Assembly: GCA_013368315.1 (NCBI GenBank)
Contig: JAACJM010000085.1
Coordinates: forward strand, 62,001-126,000
DNA: 64,000 nucleotides
From: Tetrapyrgos nigripes
Taxonomy: Eukaryota; Basidiomycota; Agaricomycetes; Agaricales; Campanellaceae
Direction of reading: 5' to 3'
Shown here: one piece after another, positions 34,096 through 46,100 of the stretch
Layout: the number at the start of each line of letters is the position of its first letter
Numbering within the stretch: position 1 is the stretch's first letter
The notes under the pieces: generated by a model
The model's database searches: none
What the model saw: only the letters and a program-made list of their open reading frames with translations
Told to the model about the DNA's origin: nothing
Translations under genes and position numbers: made by a program

Positions 34096-34977
34096 ATGAT
34101 GTCTGCAACGGATTCAGGTTCTGGCGTAGAGCCCTCGCCTATCCAAAACCTCACGGCAAATTATGCTCGCCTTCAGCGAAGGTACCAGCAAATACTGGAC
34201 AGGCTGACACCTCACATGCTCTATCGTTGGGTCGGATTTGCAGCGATACTTGGTGTTTTCTTCCTACGTATCGTAATGGCTCAAGGGGTGAGTACTATTT
34301 TCCTGGTCATATGCAAATTTCTGACTTTGGTATAGTGGTACATTGGTTCGTGAATCCATTCTCAGGAATTTTCGCCCACTTTACTGACATACGGTACGGA
34401 CATCCCAATCCTCTAGTATGCTGTAAGTCAAGTCTTGCACGGATGCTCCGACACACTCATGCATCTCCTCCCATTCAGATGCACATGCTATTTATCTTTT
34501 AAACCTGTTACTTGCATTTCTGCAACCCAAATTCGACCCGTCTCTCCAGGACGACCTGCTCGCAGATGAGATTGAAGAAGGAGGGGAATCCGGTTCAAGT
34601 CCCTTGCCTAGCCAGCGGGATGATGAATTTAGGCCGTTTGTTAGACGCCTTCCAGAATGGCAGTTTTGGTACGTGTCCTATCCAATTACACGTTGACTTC
34701 TTGTTAATCTTTCCCTTAGGCTGTCTTCCACTCGCTCTACTATCATCGCATTATTCTGCACATTTTCCGAGATCTTCGACGTGCCCGTGTACTGGCCTAT
34801 ACTCGTCGTTTACTTCTTCGTACTCCTCACGCTTACCATGAGGCGCCAGATACAGTGAGGCCACGTTAATTCTGCTATTTTAAGATATCACTGACCGAGT
34901 CTATTTGCAGGCATATGATCAAGTACAAGTACATTCCCTTTGACATTGGCAAAGCGAAATATGGCGGAAAACGATAG
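34096..34977 (+). CDS. RER1: RER1, Golgi-to-ER retrieval receptor
   Basis: Four-span membrane protein of the early Golgi that returns ER membrane proteins. Exon 1 (34096-34287) codes for [20 protein letters not shown] through [20 protein letters not shown] to RIVMAQG. It is followed by a 10-nt exon (34336-34345), a 6-nt exon (34417-34422) and the exon from 34479. Together these read [20 protein letters not shown] then QPKFDP, matching the family exactly. Next are the acidic loop DELL-type [35 protein letters not shown], a further membrane stretch ([20 protein letters not shown]) and the end [16 protein letters not shown] second in-frame ATG at 34099 could also be used. Length is normal. Confidence 0.95.
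34336..34422 (+). other. Two microexons of RER1 (10 nt and 6 nt)
   Basis: TATAG then TGGTACATTG then GTTCGTG; CTCTAG then TATGCT then GTAAGTC. The 10-nt and 6-nt exons supply WYIVCYA of the conserved second membrane span. Without both, the frame and the conserved block are lost. Confidence 0.8.
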
Positions 34978-35406
34978 GAATTCGCGCGTTCATGGTTTTA
35001 TTAGTTTGTATCCTCCAGGTTTCCGGTTTCCTTTTGTAATCGCGCGTTTTTGCATAGAGCTTCAGCTAATATCTCATTGATACCATTTGTAACCGCTTTC
35101 TGAGTGGTTCATTATCCATTCCTTCTGGCAATCACAGTTCTCTATGGATCATGGCGTTTGTAGATACATATATGGACGGATGTTACACACCAGAGCAAAT
35201 GAAACCGTACACCTCGGCCTTTATCTAGGCGCTAAGAATATGTTCCAAAGAGTCCCGAGTGGGCCTCATCTGACGGAGGACGAGTGGCGACATTTAGGTT
35301 ATAGAAGATGTACTATCGCCACACAGGGAAGAAGTACTTCACCCTTTGAAAGGTCAAAGAACGTTGGTGAATGAAATACTAGTGGAGCACTCACCCTAAA
35401 ACTCTG
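34978..35406. other. Intergenic region between convergent genes
   Basis: 429 bp with the 3' UTRs of RER1 and the Impact-domain gene. Nothing else seen. Confidence 0.5.
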
Positions 35407-36281
35407 TTATGAAGCAGCATCAAGGGAAGCCTCACGGCGTTTTGCAATCATCTTCTTAACAGTGGCGATAGCTCTCTCTCGGGCAGTAATGAGTCTCTTG
35501 GCTTTTGGCAAGTCTTCTGGCGTCCATGCTGGGTAATCAGGTTTCTTGGACGGCGTTTCGTTGGTTGCCCTTTCTTCATCACCAGAAAGCGCGGCCAAAT
35601 CGCAGCGTAGTTGAGTTAGAATGTCATCTAGGGTACTCAACATCGTAATGGCCTCTTTCAACTCCTCACTCTTCTTGAAGGAGCGACAGACTTCGCTAGC
35701 ACATGTTTCGATGTGGTTGAAACGGGCAGGTCCGAGCATGATGCCACCATACCTGTCATATTTCAGTTAGGCTATCGATTAATGTTTGAAGGAGAGACCA
35801 AGAAGAGTTATTTACCATCTACTGACGACGACGACGGCATCCAAAATCGACAATGATTCCATCACCTTCAATATTCTGCTACCCGCCCACTGCTCGGAAG
35901 AAAAGGAAAGAAAGAAAAGTTGGCATCAGCGCAGTATGTTGCAAGCTCAGTGAGCACGCATACTTGTTCTCCATCATCAGAGAATCCGCTCTTTAGCTCA
36001 AAATCATCGGGACCAGCTAGTCCTGTCCTGCCCTCCTTCAACGTCATGCACCTCCACGCCGAAATTTCATGTGTAGCGCGTTTTGAGGAATGAGTTACGT
36101 TCCTCAAGTAGTCCACCTTGGCTTTGGTAGCTTCTGGAGAACTTGCGTTGAATATGTTGGCGACGAAAGTAGAGCCTCTGTCGCGGATTTCTTGTGAGGT
36201 TGCTACAGCTTCGATTGGACGAGAACCTTTCAGGAACTTGAAGCTATCCAAACTTGTCTGAGAAGTATTCGAGGATGTCAT
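35407..36281 (-). CDS. Stand-alone Impact (UPF0029) domain protein
   Basis: The protein is essentially an Impact N-terminal (UPF0029) domain. In yeast YIH1 and mammalian IMPACT this fold is joined to an RWD domain and restrains the Gcn2 kinase; no RWD domain is visible here. Order: MTSSNTSQTSLDSFKFLKGS, VATSQEIRDRGSTFVANIFN, AWRCMTLKEGRTGLAGPDDF, then DDGEQWAGSRILKVMESLSI after an intron, DAVVVVSRWYGG and IMLGPARFNHIETCASEVCR. The tail is Lys/Arg-rich and ends ASLDAAS. The GEQ-W-AG and RWYGG-x-MLGP blocks are the family hallmark. The start at 36281 is the first ATG in frame; the frame stays open upstream without another ATG. It lies just downstream of ULA1 on the same strand. Confidence 0.88.
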
Positions 36282-36591
36282 GGGCAGTTTAGAGAGGTTT
36301 GGGACAGTCCAGGCCAATAATTTGTTTCCTGTACGAAAATGTTACGATGATTCCAAAAACAAGCATGAAAACTGGTGCACACATATCAACGTCAGGAAGC
36401 TGTTAGCATGACGTATGCGTTTCTAACTCACTCTCAGCGGCAATACGAGTGCGTCTCTATTTTCTGAGCTATGTTCAGATACAGCATCTGGTGCATGAAC
36501 TTTGAGAATTACAAGTACAAGAACAATTTTAGCGCAGATCAGTATCTACGACGAATGCAAACTTCTCTCCAACCCCAGATCATCCGTGCAC
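36282..36591. other. Short intergenic region between Impact-domain gene and ULA1
   Basis: 310 bp holding the promoter of the Impact-domain gene and the end of ULA1. No other gene is visible. Confidence 0.4.
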
Positions 36592-38476
36592 CTAAATCGT
36601 TCCTGTCCAGGTCTCTATCAGGTCGATCACACAGCAGCCGTCGATGGGGATGTACTGCTTGGTGATCATCTTGATGACTTCCTGTGCGACAATACCTCCC
36701 AGGAAGGCTGCAGTGTTGGGTAAATCTGCTGTTGGGGCACGAACCCTGCAATACCAAAAAAGTCAGTAGATAGGTGAAACGACAAAAAGATACGCACAGC
36801 TCTCCTACTGCATTGGCAAATTCCTCAGGCAGTTCAGTACCAGCAGGCAAAAGAGCCTGTGCTTCAGATGTGAGTTTCTCAGCGGTGGGTTTAGCATTTT
36901 GATGTTTGACAGATGAAGCACGAAGAGCAGATATTGCTAAATGGGTGGAAGTTTCTCTAGGATAGGCTGAGAGTTTCTCCACTGGGAAGGATGAAAGTAA
37001 GCATCTTTGAACAGGACCAATGAGAAAAGACACTCACCCAAAACTTCTGGAGACTGATCCAACGATCCCCACTTTCTCCCTTTCAGCACCTTCAATCCGT
37101 GGGCATTCTTTACGAAGGAGTCCACCAAATCATCGTCAACAGGGACCTGCAAGAAGCCCTTAAACGTTTTCTTCTCTTCCGCTGCGCGTTCTTTGTATAA
37201 TTTCTGTAGGTGAATATACGCTGCGGTGCTCGCCTTCATATCTGGCAGCGTGCTTGACAGAGGTAACACGTGTGGAGGCTGGGCTGCAAACTGTTTGAGG
37301 GCATAGAGGAGGTGGAAGAAGGGCGAAGAAGTGGGCGATAAAGTCTCTAATTGGGGATCATCAAACAGAGGTGTAATGTCCGATGGAACTTTAGTCTCTG
37401 TCCAACAACGATAGGCTTGGGCTTCAGCCTCGTCAAAGTTTTCCTCGTCAGCTTTCATCTTCATGCCAAGGAGCTTAGCCTTAAAATCTTTCTTTTCATC
37501 GTAAGTTTGTGGAGGCTTTCCATCATGCTGAAAATGGGAGAAAATGAATGAGATGATAATCTTTGAAGGGATCTTCGCACACCTCTTTCTTCCAATCTTC
37601 AAGAGCTCGAATCAAAATCACGACGTAAGGAATGTGCGAATGCTCCATAGAGTCCATATTACTGAAGTCTAGAGAGGTTGCATACTCTAGCAACGAAGGG
37701 AAAGCCTTGTCTATGCGCAAGGACGGCGCGGTTTCAGAGTGGCTTTCAATGACTGCCAATTCCTATATCAGATGTCGGTAGACTAAAGAAGATCTCAACA
37801 TACTAGTATGTTCATGGAATTGGAGCGAGAATTCGGCCAGAAAACCAGTCGAGTTAACGACAGCTAATATCGGATAAGTGGGATCTGACCAGAGAAGGGC
37901 AGCAAGTTTGTCGAGAAGCGTAGCCTGTAAATTGTGGGCAATCACTAGGGTGAAGTTTCCAAAGTATCCAGGATTTTTCTCCAAGACCTCTGCAACATCG
38001 CCAGTATCTGCTTTGCCTTCGACGCCATCATTCAGCTCGCACAACAATCTAACGACCTCTTCTGCTCGAGATTTCCCTAAACTCGACGGCCCTTCAAGGA
38101 AAAAGTTGTTCCCAGCGTCTTCTGGTGTAACTTCGTTATGATCAAGGATGGTGAAATGACCAACACCAGGAAGTACGAGGTTTTTGAGAATAGAAGCTGA
38201 AGTAGCAGATCCAGAAATGACGAGAAGACGCGCGTTTTCGAGTGCAGCTTGTCCAGTAGCTGCCCACAGACTGCAAGAACGTATTAGGACACTGAACGAC
38301 GCGAAAAACGGAGTAGATATGCTCACCGTAGCTGACGATCGTATCTGCGGGTTTTGTCGTCGGGTCTTCCTCTTCAGGACCAGAGAAGGATGAGCTGAAA
38401 TTTGATACAGACACTCGCAGACTTACTCGTTGACAGTTGCTGTGGTTGCAGCCTCTATATCTTGGGAATCGTGCAT
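36592..38476 (-). CDS. ULA1: NEDD8-activating enzyme E1 regulatory subunit (APP-BP1/ULA1)
   Basis: Subunit that pairs with UBA3 to activate NEDD8/Rub1 for cullin modification. The start at 38476 gives MHDSQDIEAATTATVNE, joined to GRPDDKTRRYDRQLRLWAAT by an acceptor TGAAG. It continues GQAALENARLLVISGSATSA, LPGVGHFTILDHNEVTPEDA and GNNFFLEGPSSLGKSRAEEV, the ThiF-like Rossmann fold. The middle has ILIRALEDWKKE and a long helical part (FSVVDD-like PVDDDLVDSFVKNAHGLKVL). The end is VRAPTADLPNTAAFLGGIVA, QEVIKMITKQYIPID and IETWTGTI-stop. As in the family, no catalytic Cys domain of the UBA3 type is present. Several introns. All expected blocks are present. Confidence 0.93.
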
Positions 38477-39048
38477 CGTGTAATGAGGACAACTTCAGCT
38501 TCTTTGGTGTGTCAGCACCGCGCGTTTATTATAATGACATCACGTTCTACATTTCGACTCGAAGTTCGAGATCCTATTTATTTGGACTTGGTGGAGTATC
38601 AAGAGGAATAGCTTCAGGACGAGAGTCCTGGTGGATGGCTTACAAGACCTTGGGGATCTCTTCATTTTTTATCATAATACGGACCATCTACCGTACTACT
38701 TGTCGAGATTCTTTCTAATCAAGTTTGAAGTTTTGAGAGATCTCATGAAGGTGAGCGCCTGCAGCTTATTTTGCTCTGCTTCCAAGGTCAGAACTAATTT
38801 CTTTGTAGTTTTCCTCACTCTCGTTATTACCATCTCTTTCTATTTCTTCTCATGGCCCGGCAAGTACATGAAAGGCGACTCGGTTGTTAGTGGACTATCA
38901 CCTCATCAAGCAGAATACAGGGTGAGCTTGTCTGAGGATACTGCTCTTCAAGACTGGACACTTTGTTGCTATTGCATGGATTTCCGATTTTTGCTTCTTT
39001 TTGCGAGTATATACTAGTACATAACTTTGTTTTTGCGCTATATGTTGG

Positions 39049-39084
<36 letters not shown>

Positions 39085-39161
39085 TGTATAAGCTTACATT
39101 CAAGATTGTAGATACACATGTAGTACAGAAAGAAACAGAACAATGCGTTAGTTTGAGCCTG
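38477..39161. other. Intergenic region with GATA microsatellite
   Basis: 685 bp between the ULA1 start and the HET gene end. A 128-codon frame on + begins at GTG and has no motif. A tetranucleotide repeat lies at 39050-39084. No gene called. Confidence 0.5.
39050..39084. repeat. (GATA)n microsatellite
   Basis: Nearly nine uninterrupted copies of GATA, just downstream of the HET-domain gene. Confidence 0.95.
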
Positions 39162-41231
39162 CTATTCCGAAAGCCATCTGCTTATAACTTCCTGCTTCGA
39201 CTCCAGACAAAGCAAGTGGGATCCAAGCTGGACTTTTGTCCTCTTTTCTACCGAAGCAGTCAAGCTGAGACTGATATTAGATATGAAGAATTTGGCTGAG
39301 ACTGAAGATGATGTTTGCCCGTTCAATCTTCTCTCGGCCCTTGAACCATAGTCAAGATAAGATTTCCAGACTTCTTCAGAAGTTTCTTTAGATTGGTCGT
39401 CTTGCAGGATTATGTCTGTCCATGCTACAGATTCTTCAACTCCGAACGCGACGTGGATGGTGTACCAAATGAGCTTGTATGTGACAATGCGGAAAGGGCA
39501 ATGACTGAAGGAAGTGAGGCCGTTTTCGGTATGAAATATGGTAACATAGGCTACATCGGTTGAGATCTCCCTCCCAAACAGATCAGATGGAAAGATCTCT
39601 ATGTCACGGTACTGGTCAAATAGCTCCAAGTTGAGTGGCACAATGAAGCCCAATTCCGGAGGTCGCAATGTCTCTGACAAGAACTCGATATTGGGATCGT
39701 GTTTGGGGATATAATCGACTTCGAGATTTATTCCGAAATCACCTCTTGTTTCCGAATTCACGGATATGTAGTCTCCACTATCCAATTGCCCCAATATACT
39801 ATCCACATGAGGATGGTCACGGCAAGCAACAGTTCCACGAATGGTGTTTTTTTGCTGTAGGTAAAATGAAGGTGTGCTACCCCAGCGATCAAGGTTGAGG
39901 ATGAAGGATTCTCCACCAGGATGGTCGTAGACCAGGGATATGTCTGGTAGACGGTGAAGGTCTACCGAAGCCGACTTGCTCCCGCGAAAATGACGTGGCT
40001 CAGCACAAACGAAATGCTGAGCAGAAGGAAGCAGTATGACGTGAAAAATGTCTGACGTCCCGGTACCTCTAGTAGCTTGAAGCCTTCGGAGAGTTGCGTT
40101 CTCTCTGACGGTGACTTCACAGACATTGTCGAGTGTGGGGGGTGAGGGCCTCAAGACCATTTCGTCCGAATGACACCGAACGAAGCACTGCTCACCTGTC
40201 TTCCGGAGGTAGACAGATAAATAATTCCCGTCAACAACAGACTCACAGAGGAGAGATGCGAGGAATATAACTTCCTCGTAGTTGATGAAAGCTCCCACAT
40301 GTTTTTCGCTCTTCTCGTCGTGTGAAAAGCCTGTCGGCTCAAGCGGAAGGTGTATGCGAAGGCCGTTATTGGCAAACGAATACGATGATCTAGCTCCAAT
40401 TACGTCTGGTTTTGAAGCCATGACTTCACCAGACATCCTGAATTCGTAAGGTGACTTTGCTAGCAATCCCCTTTGCTCGTCTTTCTGGGATGTTTCGGCA
40501 ACCCAGGCAAAGATACTGCGATCATCCGAAATCTTGATGATCTCCTGCTGTAGTCGTATGAACGCCTTTGTACTTCCCTCCCCATAGATTGGCGGCAGGC
40601 TGACACCAAACATCCCCATCAAACAATAGGCTTCGTCCTCCGGCCTGGTTGTTTCTCGGAAGGCTGCCCACGACATCCTTTGGGCTACACTATATTCGTC
40701 GATAGCGCGACCCTCAAACACACCGACCGGTATAGTAGTGACCGCAGAGACAACATCCCGCAAGCTCCATCTCGTCCCAATCCGTTTCCATGCTTTATCC
40801 AGGAATACGACATGTAAGGGCGCGAGTAATTCCTGCAGCGTCCAGCCCCTCGAAAACCATCTACTCTCCCGAAAATCTGATTTGGGATTCCGAGGTGGAT
40901 ACTTGGAGGAAACGTCGCATAAGTACACGTAGCATATTGCGGCGTCCTCGTAATACTGATACATCGAGTTAATGGCCTCCGAGAGTTCGGCGCTGCTTTC
41001 TTTGTTGATGCAGCACGAGTCGATCCATATCCAGTTAAAACGATATCGGAGGGCACGCGCACAAGCATTCCATAGCTTGGCATAGCCAGATTTGGTCCTC
41101 GCCGTCTCGAGATTTTGTAGATCATGGAAGGTAACTTCCTCCTTCTCCCATGTGTGAGACAAAATCGCATAGGGCGGGATATCGGTCACGAACTCTTCAA
41201 GCTGGAGGGTTTTCGTGTTCAAGAGGCGCAT
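39162..41231 (-). CDS. HET-domain (heterokaryon incompatibility) protein
   Basis: Intronless gene of 689 residues. The N-terminal HET domain shows the family order: MRLLNTKTLQLEEF, PPYAILSHTWEKEEVTF, CARALRYRFNWIWIDSCCIN, ELSEAINSMYQYYEDAAICY, FRESRWFSRGWTLQELLAP, then EEDEAYCLMG-like PEDEAYCLMGMFGVSLPPIY and GEGSTKAFIRLQQEI. The Cys-Cys-Ile-Asn, Gly-Trp-Thr-Leu-Gln-Glu and Tyr-Gly-Glu-Gly blocks are typical of basidiomycete DUF8212-like HET proteins. The C-terminal 400 residues have no named domain. HET proteins in ascomycetes trigger cell death after fusion of unlike individuals; in basidiomycetes this is less well shown. The lack of introns contrasts with every neighbour. Family sure, role inferred. 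Confidence 0.95.
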   Translation of the reverse strand: MRLLNTKTLQLEEFVTDIPPYAILSHTWEKEEVTFHDLQNLETARTKSGYAKLWNACARALRYRFNWIWIDSCCINKESSAELSEAINSMYQYYEDAAICYVYLCDVSSKYPPRNPKSDFRESRWFSRGWTLQELLAPLHVVFLDKAWKRIGTRWSLRDVVSAVTTIPVGVFEGRAIDEYSVAQRMSWAAFRETTRPEDEAYCLMGMFGVSLPPIYGEGSTKAFIRLQQEIIKISDDRSIFAWVAETSQKDEQRGLLAKSPYEFRMSGEVMASKPDVIGARSSYSFANNGLRIHLPLEPTGFSHDEKSEKHVGAFINYEEVIFLASLLCESVVDGNYLSVYLRKTGEQCFVRCHSDEMVLRPSPPTLDNVCEVTVRENATLRRLQATRGTGTSDIFHVILLPSAQHFVCAEPRHFRGSKSASVDLHRLPDISLVYDHPGGESFILNLDRWGSTPSFYLQQKNTIRGTVACRDHPHVDSILGQLDSGDYISVNSETRGDFGINLEVDYIPKHDPNIEFLSETLRPPELGFIVPLNLELFDQYRDIEIFPSDLFGREISTDVAYVTIFHTENGLTSFSHCPFRIVTYKLIWYTIHVAFGVEESVAWTDIILQDDQSKETSEEVWKSYLDYGSRAERRLNGQTSSSVSAKFFISNISLSLTASVEKRTKVQLGSHLLCLESKQEVISRWLSE

Positions 41232-43180
41232 GAGATGAGTATGCTATTCTATATTCTATCGGAGGTCAGCAGTGTCAGCGGTATGTTCAGAACAAGAGGA
41301 AAGTAAAATACTCGCTCACATGGGGGAAAGACCGATAGCTGTAACTCCTAATGTGCGGCTATGTTACCACCACCAACCGAGTCTGGATGTGAGACGTAGA
41401 TATCAGTGTGATGAGATGTAAAAATGTACTTCTGAGATCTGTGAGATGTCTGTGGAAGCCCGAATTGCAGAAACCCCCGCGAAAGACCTAAACGGCAATC
41501 TCGCAGGAAGGTGTCGTGAGCAAACGACTTTCTGACTGCGCGTCGATGTTTGCCTGACGTTCCTGACATCTCGTTGCAAGCTTTACTCTTCAAACCTCCT
41601 GGGCACATTATCATTGTCCTCAATCCTTAGCGACTGCAAGTCCAATTATCCTGCCCTCAAGCAGTGATCACGAGTTGGTTGAAAACAACAAAGCCGCCAA
41701 AGCAATCTTACTCCACTGCTTTTCCTTCACCAACTTCATCCCTTCTCTGCTCACCTTTGTCCCTCATCTTCAGCATCTCAGCTCAACTCGACTTTGCAAT
41801 TCAGAGGGGATGTGACTTCTGCAATAGCGCGTGCCAGTGATCACCGCAGCTTTCCTTGTTTTATTAACATCTCTACTTGTAGTACTTCGGTAGCGTGGGG
41901 GTTTCCTGCATCAAATCGAAGTCGGGACGCTCCGCTCTCTCGTGCTCAGGTGCAATGCAGCCCTTGTCCTCACCATCTCTATGTCTCGCAGCGTGTCAAG
42001 TTAGAATTGTCCTTATTCTCAGGTGTGTGCATACAATATTCTCTTGGTATTCTCGCATCTTCAGCTCAATATTATCCTTTAAGATCCCACAGGACTAGCA
42101 AGGCACTACTCTCGGCATCCCTCTGTACGTCGTCGCCTTACTACCCACCCTTCAAATCCATTGGTGTTTTACATACCGAAATTACTGTACTGGTATCACG
42201 ATACGTCGTTGCAAGTGTATCTTATAGCCCTGCAATATACCTTTTCTCCGTTATTCACATGAACCAAAATGAACCAAAAACAAACAATGTGAGTATATTA
42301 TGCATTCTCGAGAGCTTGTGCTGACAGTGTAAGAATGAGACATTCACCAGATGGCTTTGTTGCATGAACAAACTTAAAGCATTTGCTTCACTGAGACTGA
42401 TCTGAGCTCATTAAGATGTTTTGAAAAGATTTATACCATCAGATGATGTTCTAACACGGCCTCAGACAGGAAAATGTCGTATGGAGACTGCCTGTCTGGA
42501 GAAGCCGCTATGTTAGTGGAATTGGGTCTTAGATTGACGTAGTTAAAACCTCAATCTGAGGTTCACCCCTGGTCGTTCTAGGAACATTGTGGGACATTAC
42601 ATGCCAGCCGGTTGGTGGTGATAGCTTTCTTATATGGACGGACTCTGAAGATCACAGAAGCTATGCGCGATGTACATACTGCCGAAGTCCTTGATCTTTT
42701 ACAGGGTTGATCATCGAGAGTCGGTTGAGATGCTTGTTGTAAAGGGAGTTGATAGAAATCAGGATTCCACAAGTGAACACCCTCATACAACTTCATACAC
42801 ACAGAGAGAGAATTTGCCCATGAAAGGTCGAGCGCGAAGCAGGAAACAGATGGCATTGCAGTTAGAGATCTCGAGACAAGACAAGAGGTAAAGAAACACT
42901 CTCAGTAAGAAAGGGAGAGCCAAACAAAACGCGTGACTGTTTGTCACTGGCAAAATATTGGAACGCGTGACTCTTTCACTGACAAAATATTCTGTCCTTC
43001 AGTCAGATTTGGTCATCCTCTTCTCTCACTTCTTCATTGCTCAATTGCTCAACTCTGCTGTTCATTGCATGTCGAAGTACCTCACTACCTGAAATACCCC
43101 AGCTCTTCTCTTTTTCTTACACTTCTTAACCACCACTTGCATTGGGAACACGTTCTCGGCAAACGACCGAGCACTCCACC
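41232..43180. other. Gene-poor 1.9-kb region
   Basis: A C/T-rich stretch (41700-41800) resembles a promoter and 5' UTR, but the frame that follows starts at TTG and no motif or splice pattern supports a gene. The last 200 bp before 43181 are also C/T-rich and likely form the promoter of the acidic protein. No repeat or RNA gene recognised. Confidence 0.45.
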
Positions 43181-46100
43181 ATGTCCGAATTATCCTCAAA
43201 GCGCAGATCCTTGAAGACCCCCATTCACAATCCTTACGACAAGTTTACTCAGCCCGAGTTTGACGCGTGGATAGGTGGCCTCACCGGCGTGCTCCGGAAA
43301 GCATTGGGTCACGTAGACGAAGACGACATTGCACCAACAAATGGGACTTATGAAGAACTCCCTGTTACACCGCCGGCTGCTGCTGTAGAGGATGGTCATA
43401 TGGAGGATGAGGAGTTGGAAAAGTCGATGACGAACGCTGGAAAAGGCAAGACTCGAGACCCGCGGGAGGGTCCAGGCCTAGGTCCTGGCACCATTGACGA
43501 GCCTATCGAGCTTGACTCTGACGAAGAGGACGAGCAAGATGAGATGGGAGCTGAGCAGGAAGAATATGACGAGGAATACGAAGGAGGAGACGAGTATGAC
43601 GATGCCGATGATGCAGGACACCATGGTTGGGAGGAGACACGAGAAAACCACGTCAGTCGCCGTGTCCAAGAAGAGTCGGTTTCGGAGGACGAGGAGCTGA
43701 TACAAGGAGGAGAAGAAGAAGAAGCAGAGGGTGACTATGAAGAAGACGAAGAAGATTCGCTTTCACGGTCATACCATCCAAATGTGTCTCACACACAGAC
43801 CCCTTATGATAGACAAGACGACCTGCATGGCGAAGAAGAGTACGATGATGATCGTGACGAGGTGGACTACCATGGTAAATACGAGGAAGAATATGGGGAT
43901 GGCGAATACGAAGATGACGAAGACGAGGGGCAAGGTGTGGAAGACAAGCCCATTGAGATCTCCGAGGACGAGGAGGAAAATGACGAAAACATACCCCCAG
44001 CGAGGCCGTTTGAGCCTCAAAGGCATGCCGTCGATTTGAGAGAGGAAGATGACGATGAAGATGTTCAGCATGAAACTTTACTCTCCGATTTCGAAGCTCC
44101 TCATGATGCAGAAATGGAAGAGGATGCCGAAGGCGGTTCTGAATACGACGAACTGGACCAGGAACCTTTGTCCGAGCAAAGGACTGGTGAGTATTCAACT
44201 TTGTGCCCATTTGAGTACGCTCACGAGCTCGTAGAACAAGTTGCACCGAAAGTAGTCTACGAATTACTTGACGACGACGAACAACAGCCCACTGAAAACA
44301 ACACAGGTGCGCCCTCTTCTGTTACTGCAATTGCAATGGTCTATAGGCTAATCTCCATTTCCTAAAGCATTTCCCCTACTTCAACTCGAAAAAAACCAAC
44401 CAGTCTCTCTTCGTGATCCCTGGGAAGGTCCAAGTCAGTTCGCTGAAGATTTCTACTCTGGCGGAGAACTGCGGCAGCCGCCTGGGACTATGTTGGATCC
44501 AAATCACTTGAGCGAACTCGACACTTCAAGTGACATTGGAACATTCTTGACGCCGGGTATCATAACACCCAATATTGCTTCCAGTGATGATCTGCCTACT
44601 CCAGACGTTGCTCTATCTAGGACTCCTCAACATCCCGCCGGAGATGAGGATATTGAAATAATGGAAATTGACGAGCAAGGCAGAGAGCTCCCTGTTCTCG
44701 ACGCGAAGGCAGTTGACAGTGAGCCTGGTTCTGCAGGACCAGACGAGTTGGCTGAAGCTTCCGTCGACCAAGAAGCTCCAGCGGTTACAGACCTTACAGA
44801 ACCGTCCACCCGAGAGCAAGAGCTTCGAGAATTGTATCGTGGATTGGAAACGAGCCATCTTGCTCAGCCCATTTCCGAACGGGAACCGAGTCCAGCCCCA
44901 GAACAATTTCAGGCGGATGTCGCTGAGGATGAGCCCAGCGAAAAAGTGTCAGACGAACGTGATCTCGCCATAGAGGACTTTGCTGAGGAGAAAGATTCGG
45001 AAGTCATTGATGTCGATGAGTTGGATGATACAGATGAGGTTGTTGAGGATAAAGGTGATGCCTGTGTCCATATCCTGCCTTACCATCTCTCACCTTTTTT
45101 AGGTCATGCAGTGGTTTCACAGCCCTTTAAAGAAGTTGGTCCAATTGCTACTGCAACAGTCCAACCCGAAGCTGTTCCTTTGGATTCTACCTCCATTACT
45201 CACACTGATGGAGTCATTGGCGATAAAGGTACTTTCATTATTATGGGTATATCTTGTCTGGCAGTCTCTTACATTTTAATTCGCAGGTGGCGAGATGACC
45301 TTAGAGCCCGTTGAAGAAGCTCAGCCGACTGTTACTTCCTCAAGCGAGCTCGAGACCCACTCTTCTCTTGATTTCCCGTCCTTTACTAGGCCAGATGTCG
45401 ACGAGACATCCAGTGTCCCAGTGGATGCGACCATTGACGTTGCGCGGGAAGACGCCGTCGACGAAATCAACGAGTCATTTGCGGCAGACGTTCCTGCTGT
45501 TGAAGACCAAGATCAAGTCGAAAAAACCGTCACCCTGGATTCCGAGGTTGTAGACGCCGGCCGCAACGAAGACAAAGTCGCAGAGGTGGACGTGGACGAT
45601 ACTGAGGCAGTTCTGGACCAGCAAGAGAATCTCTTAGTCAAAGATGAGGATAATCGAACCCAGACTGAGACTGCTTCTGAAAGTGTTACTCTGACTCTTA
45701 CTCAAGAGGAGCTCCACGAAGAACCTTCTGTTGATACCGCCTCGGGAGATTTGGTCCCCATACCGGGAATGGCTAATGACACATCCAGACGGGACACCGT
45801 TGAGCCTTCTACTATTGAGGTTCAAGAAGCCGTTGTTGCTCTTCCCCCTTCACAGACGCTGATGGTCGACTTGAAGAAAGAGCATGTAGTCCTCGATGCT
45901 GAGACTTTGGTCGAGTCCAGTTCTAGCAGCACTCAAGTTCTGCAGTCTACGTTACCGGATGACGACACGATACAGGAAAGGATTGACTCGGAGAGTAGAG
46001 ATGTCAGGGCAGAGGCGAAGGTGGAAACAGCGGTCGTTGTCTCTGCTGAGACTTCAGTCACTATATCTCATGAACAAGAAGTTCCTGAAGCAGTCTTGCC

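Noticed and set aside
34589..34610. tRNA B-box-like GGTTCAAGTCC
   Set aside because: It is part of the RER1 coding sequence (ESGSSPLPS), without a matching A box or cloverleaf.
38631..39017. 128-codon open frame on + with hydrophobic stretches
   Set aside because: It starts at GTG, lies in the 3' flank of the HET gene and shows no family motif.
41794..42324. 176-codon open frame on +
   Set aside because: It starts at TTG, has no recognisable domain, and no splice pattern or TATA box fits. Probably chance.
43653..44246. 197-codon open frame on -
   Set aside because: Antisense to the acidic repeats of the giant gene. Long GAA/GAC-type repeats leave the opposite strand free of stops.
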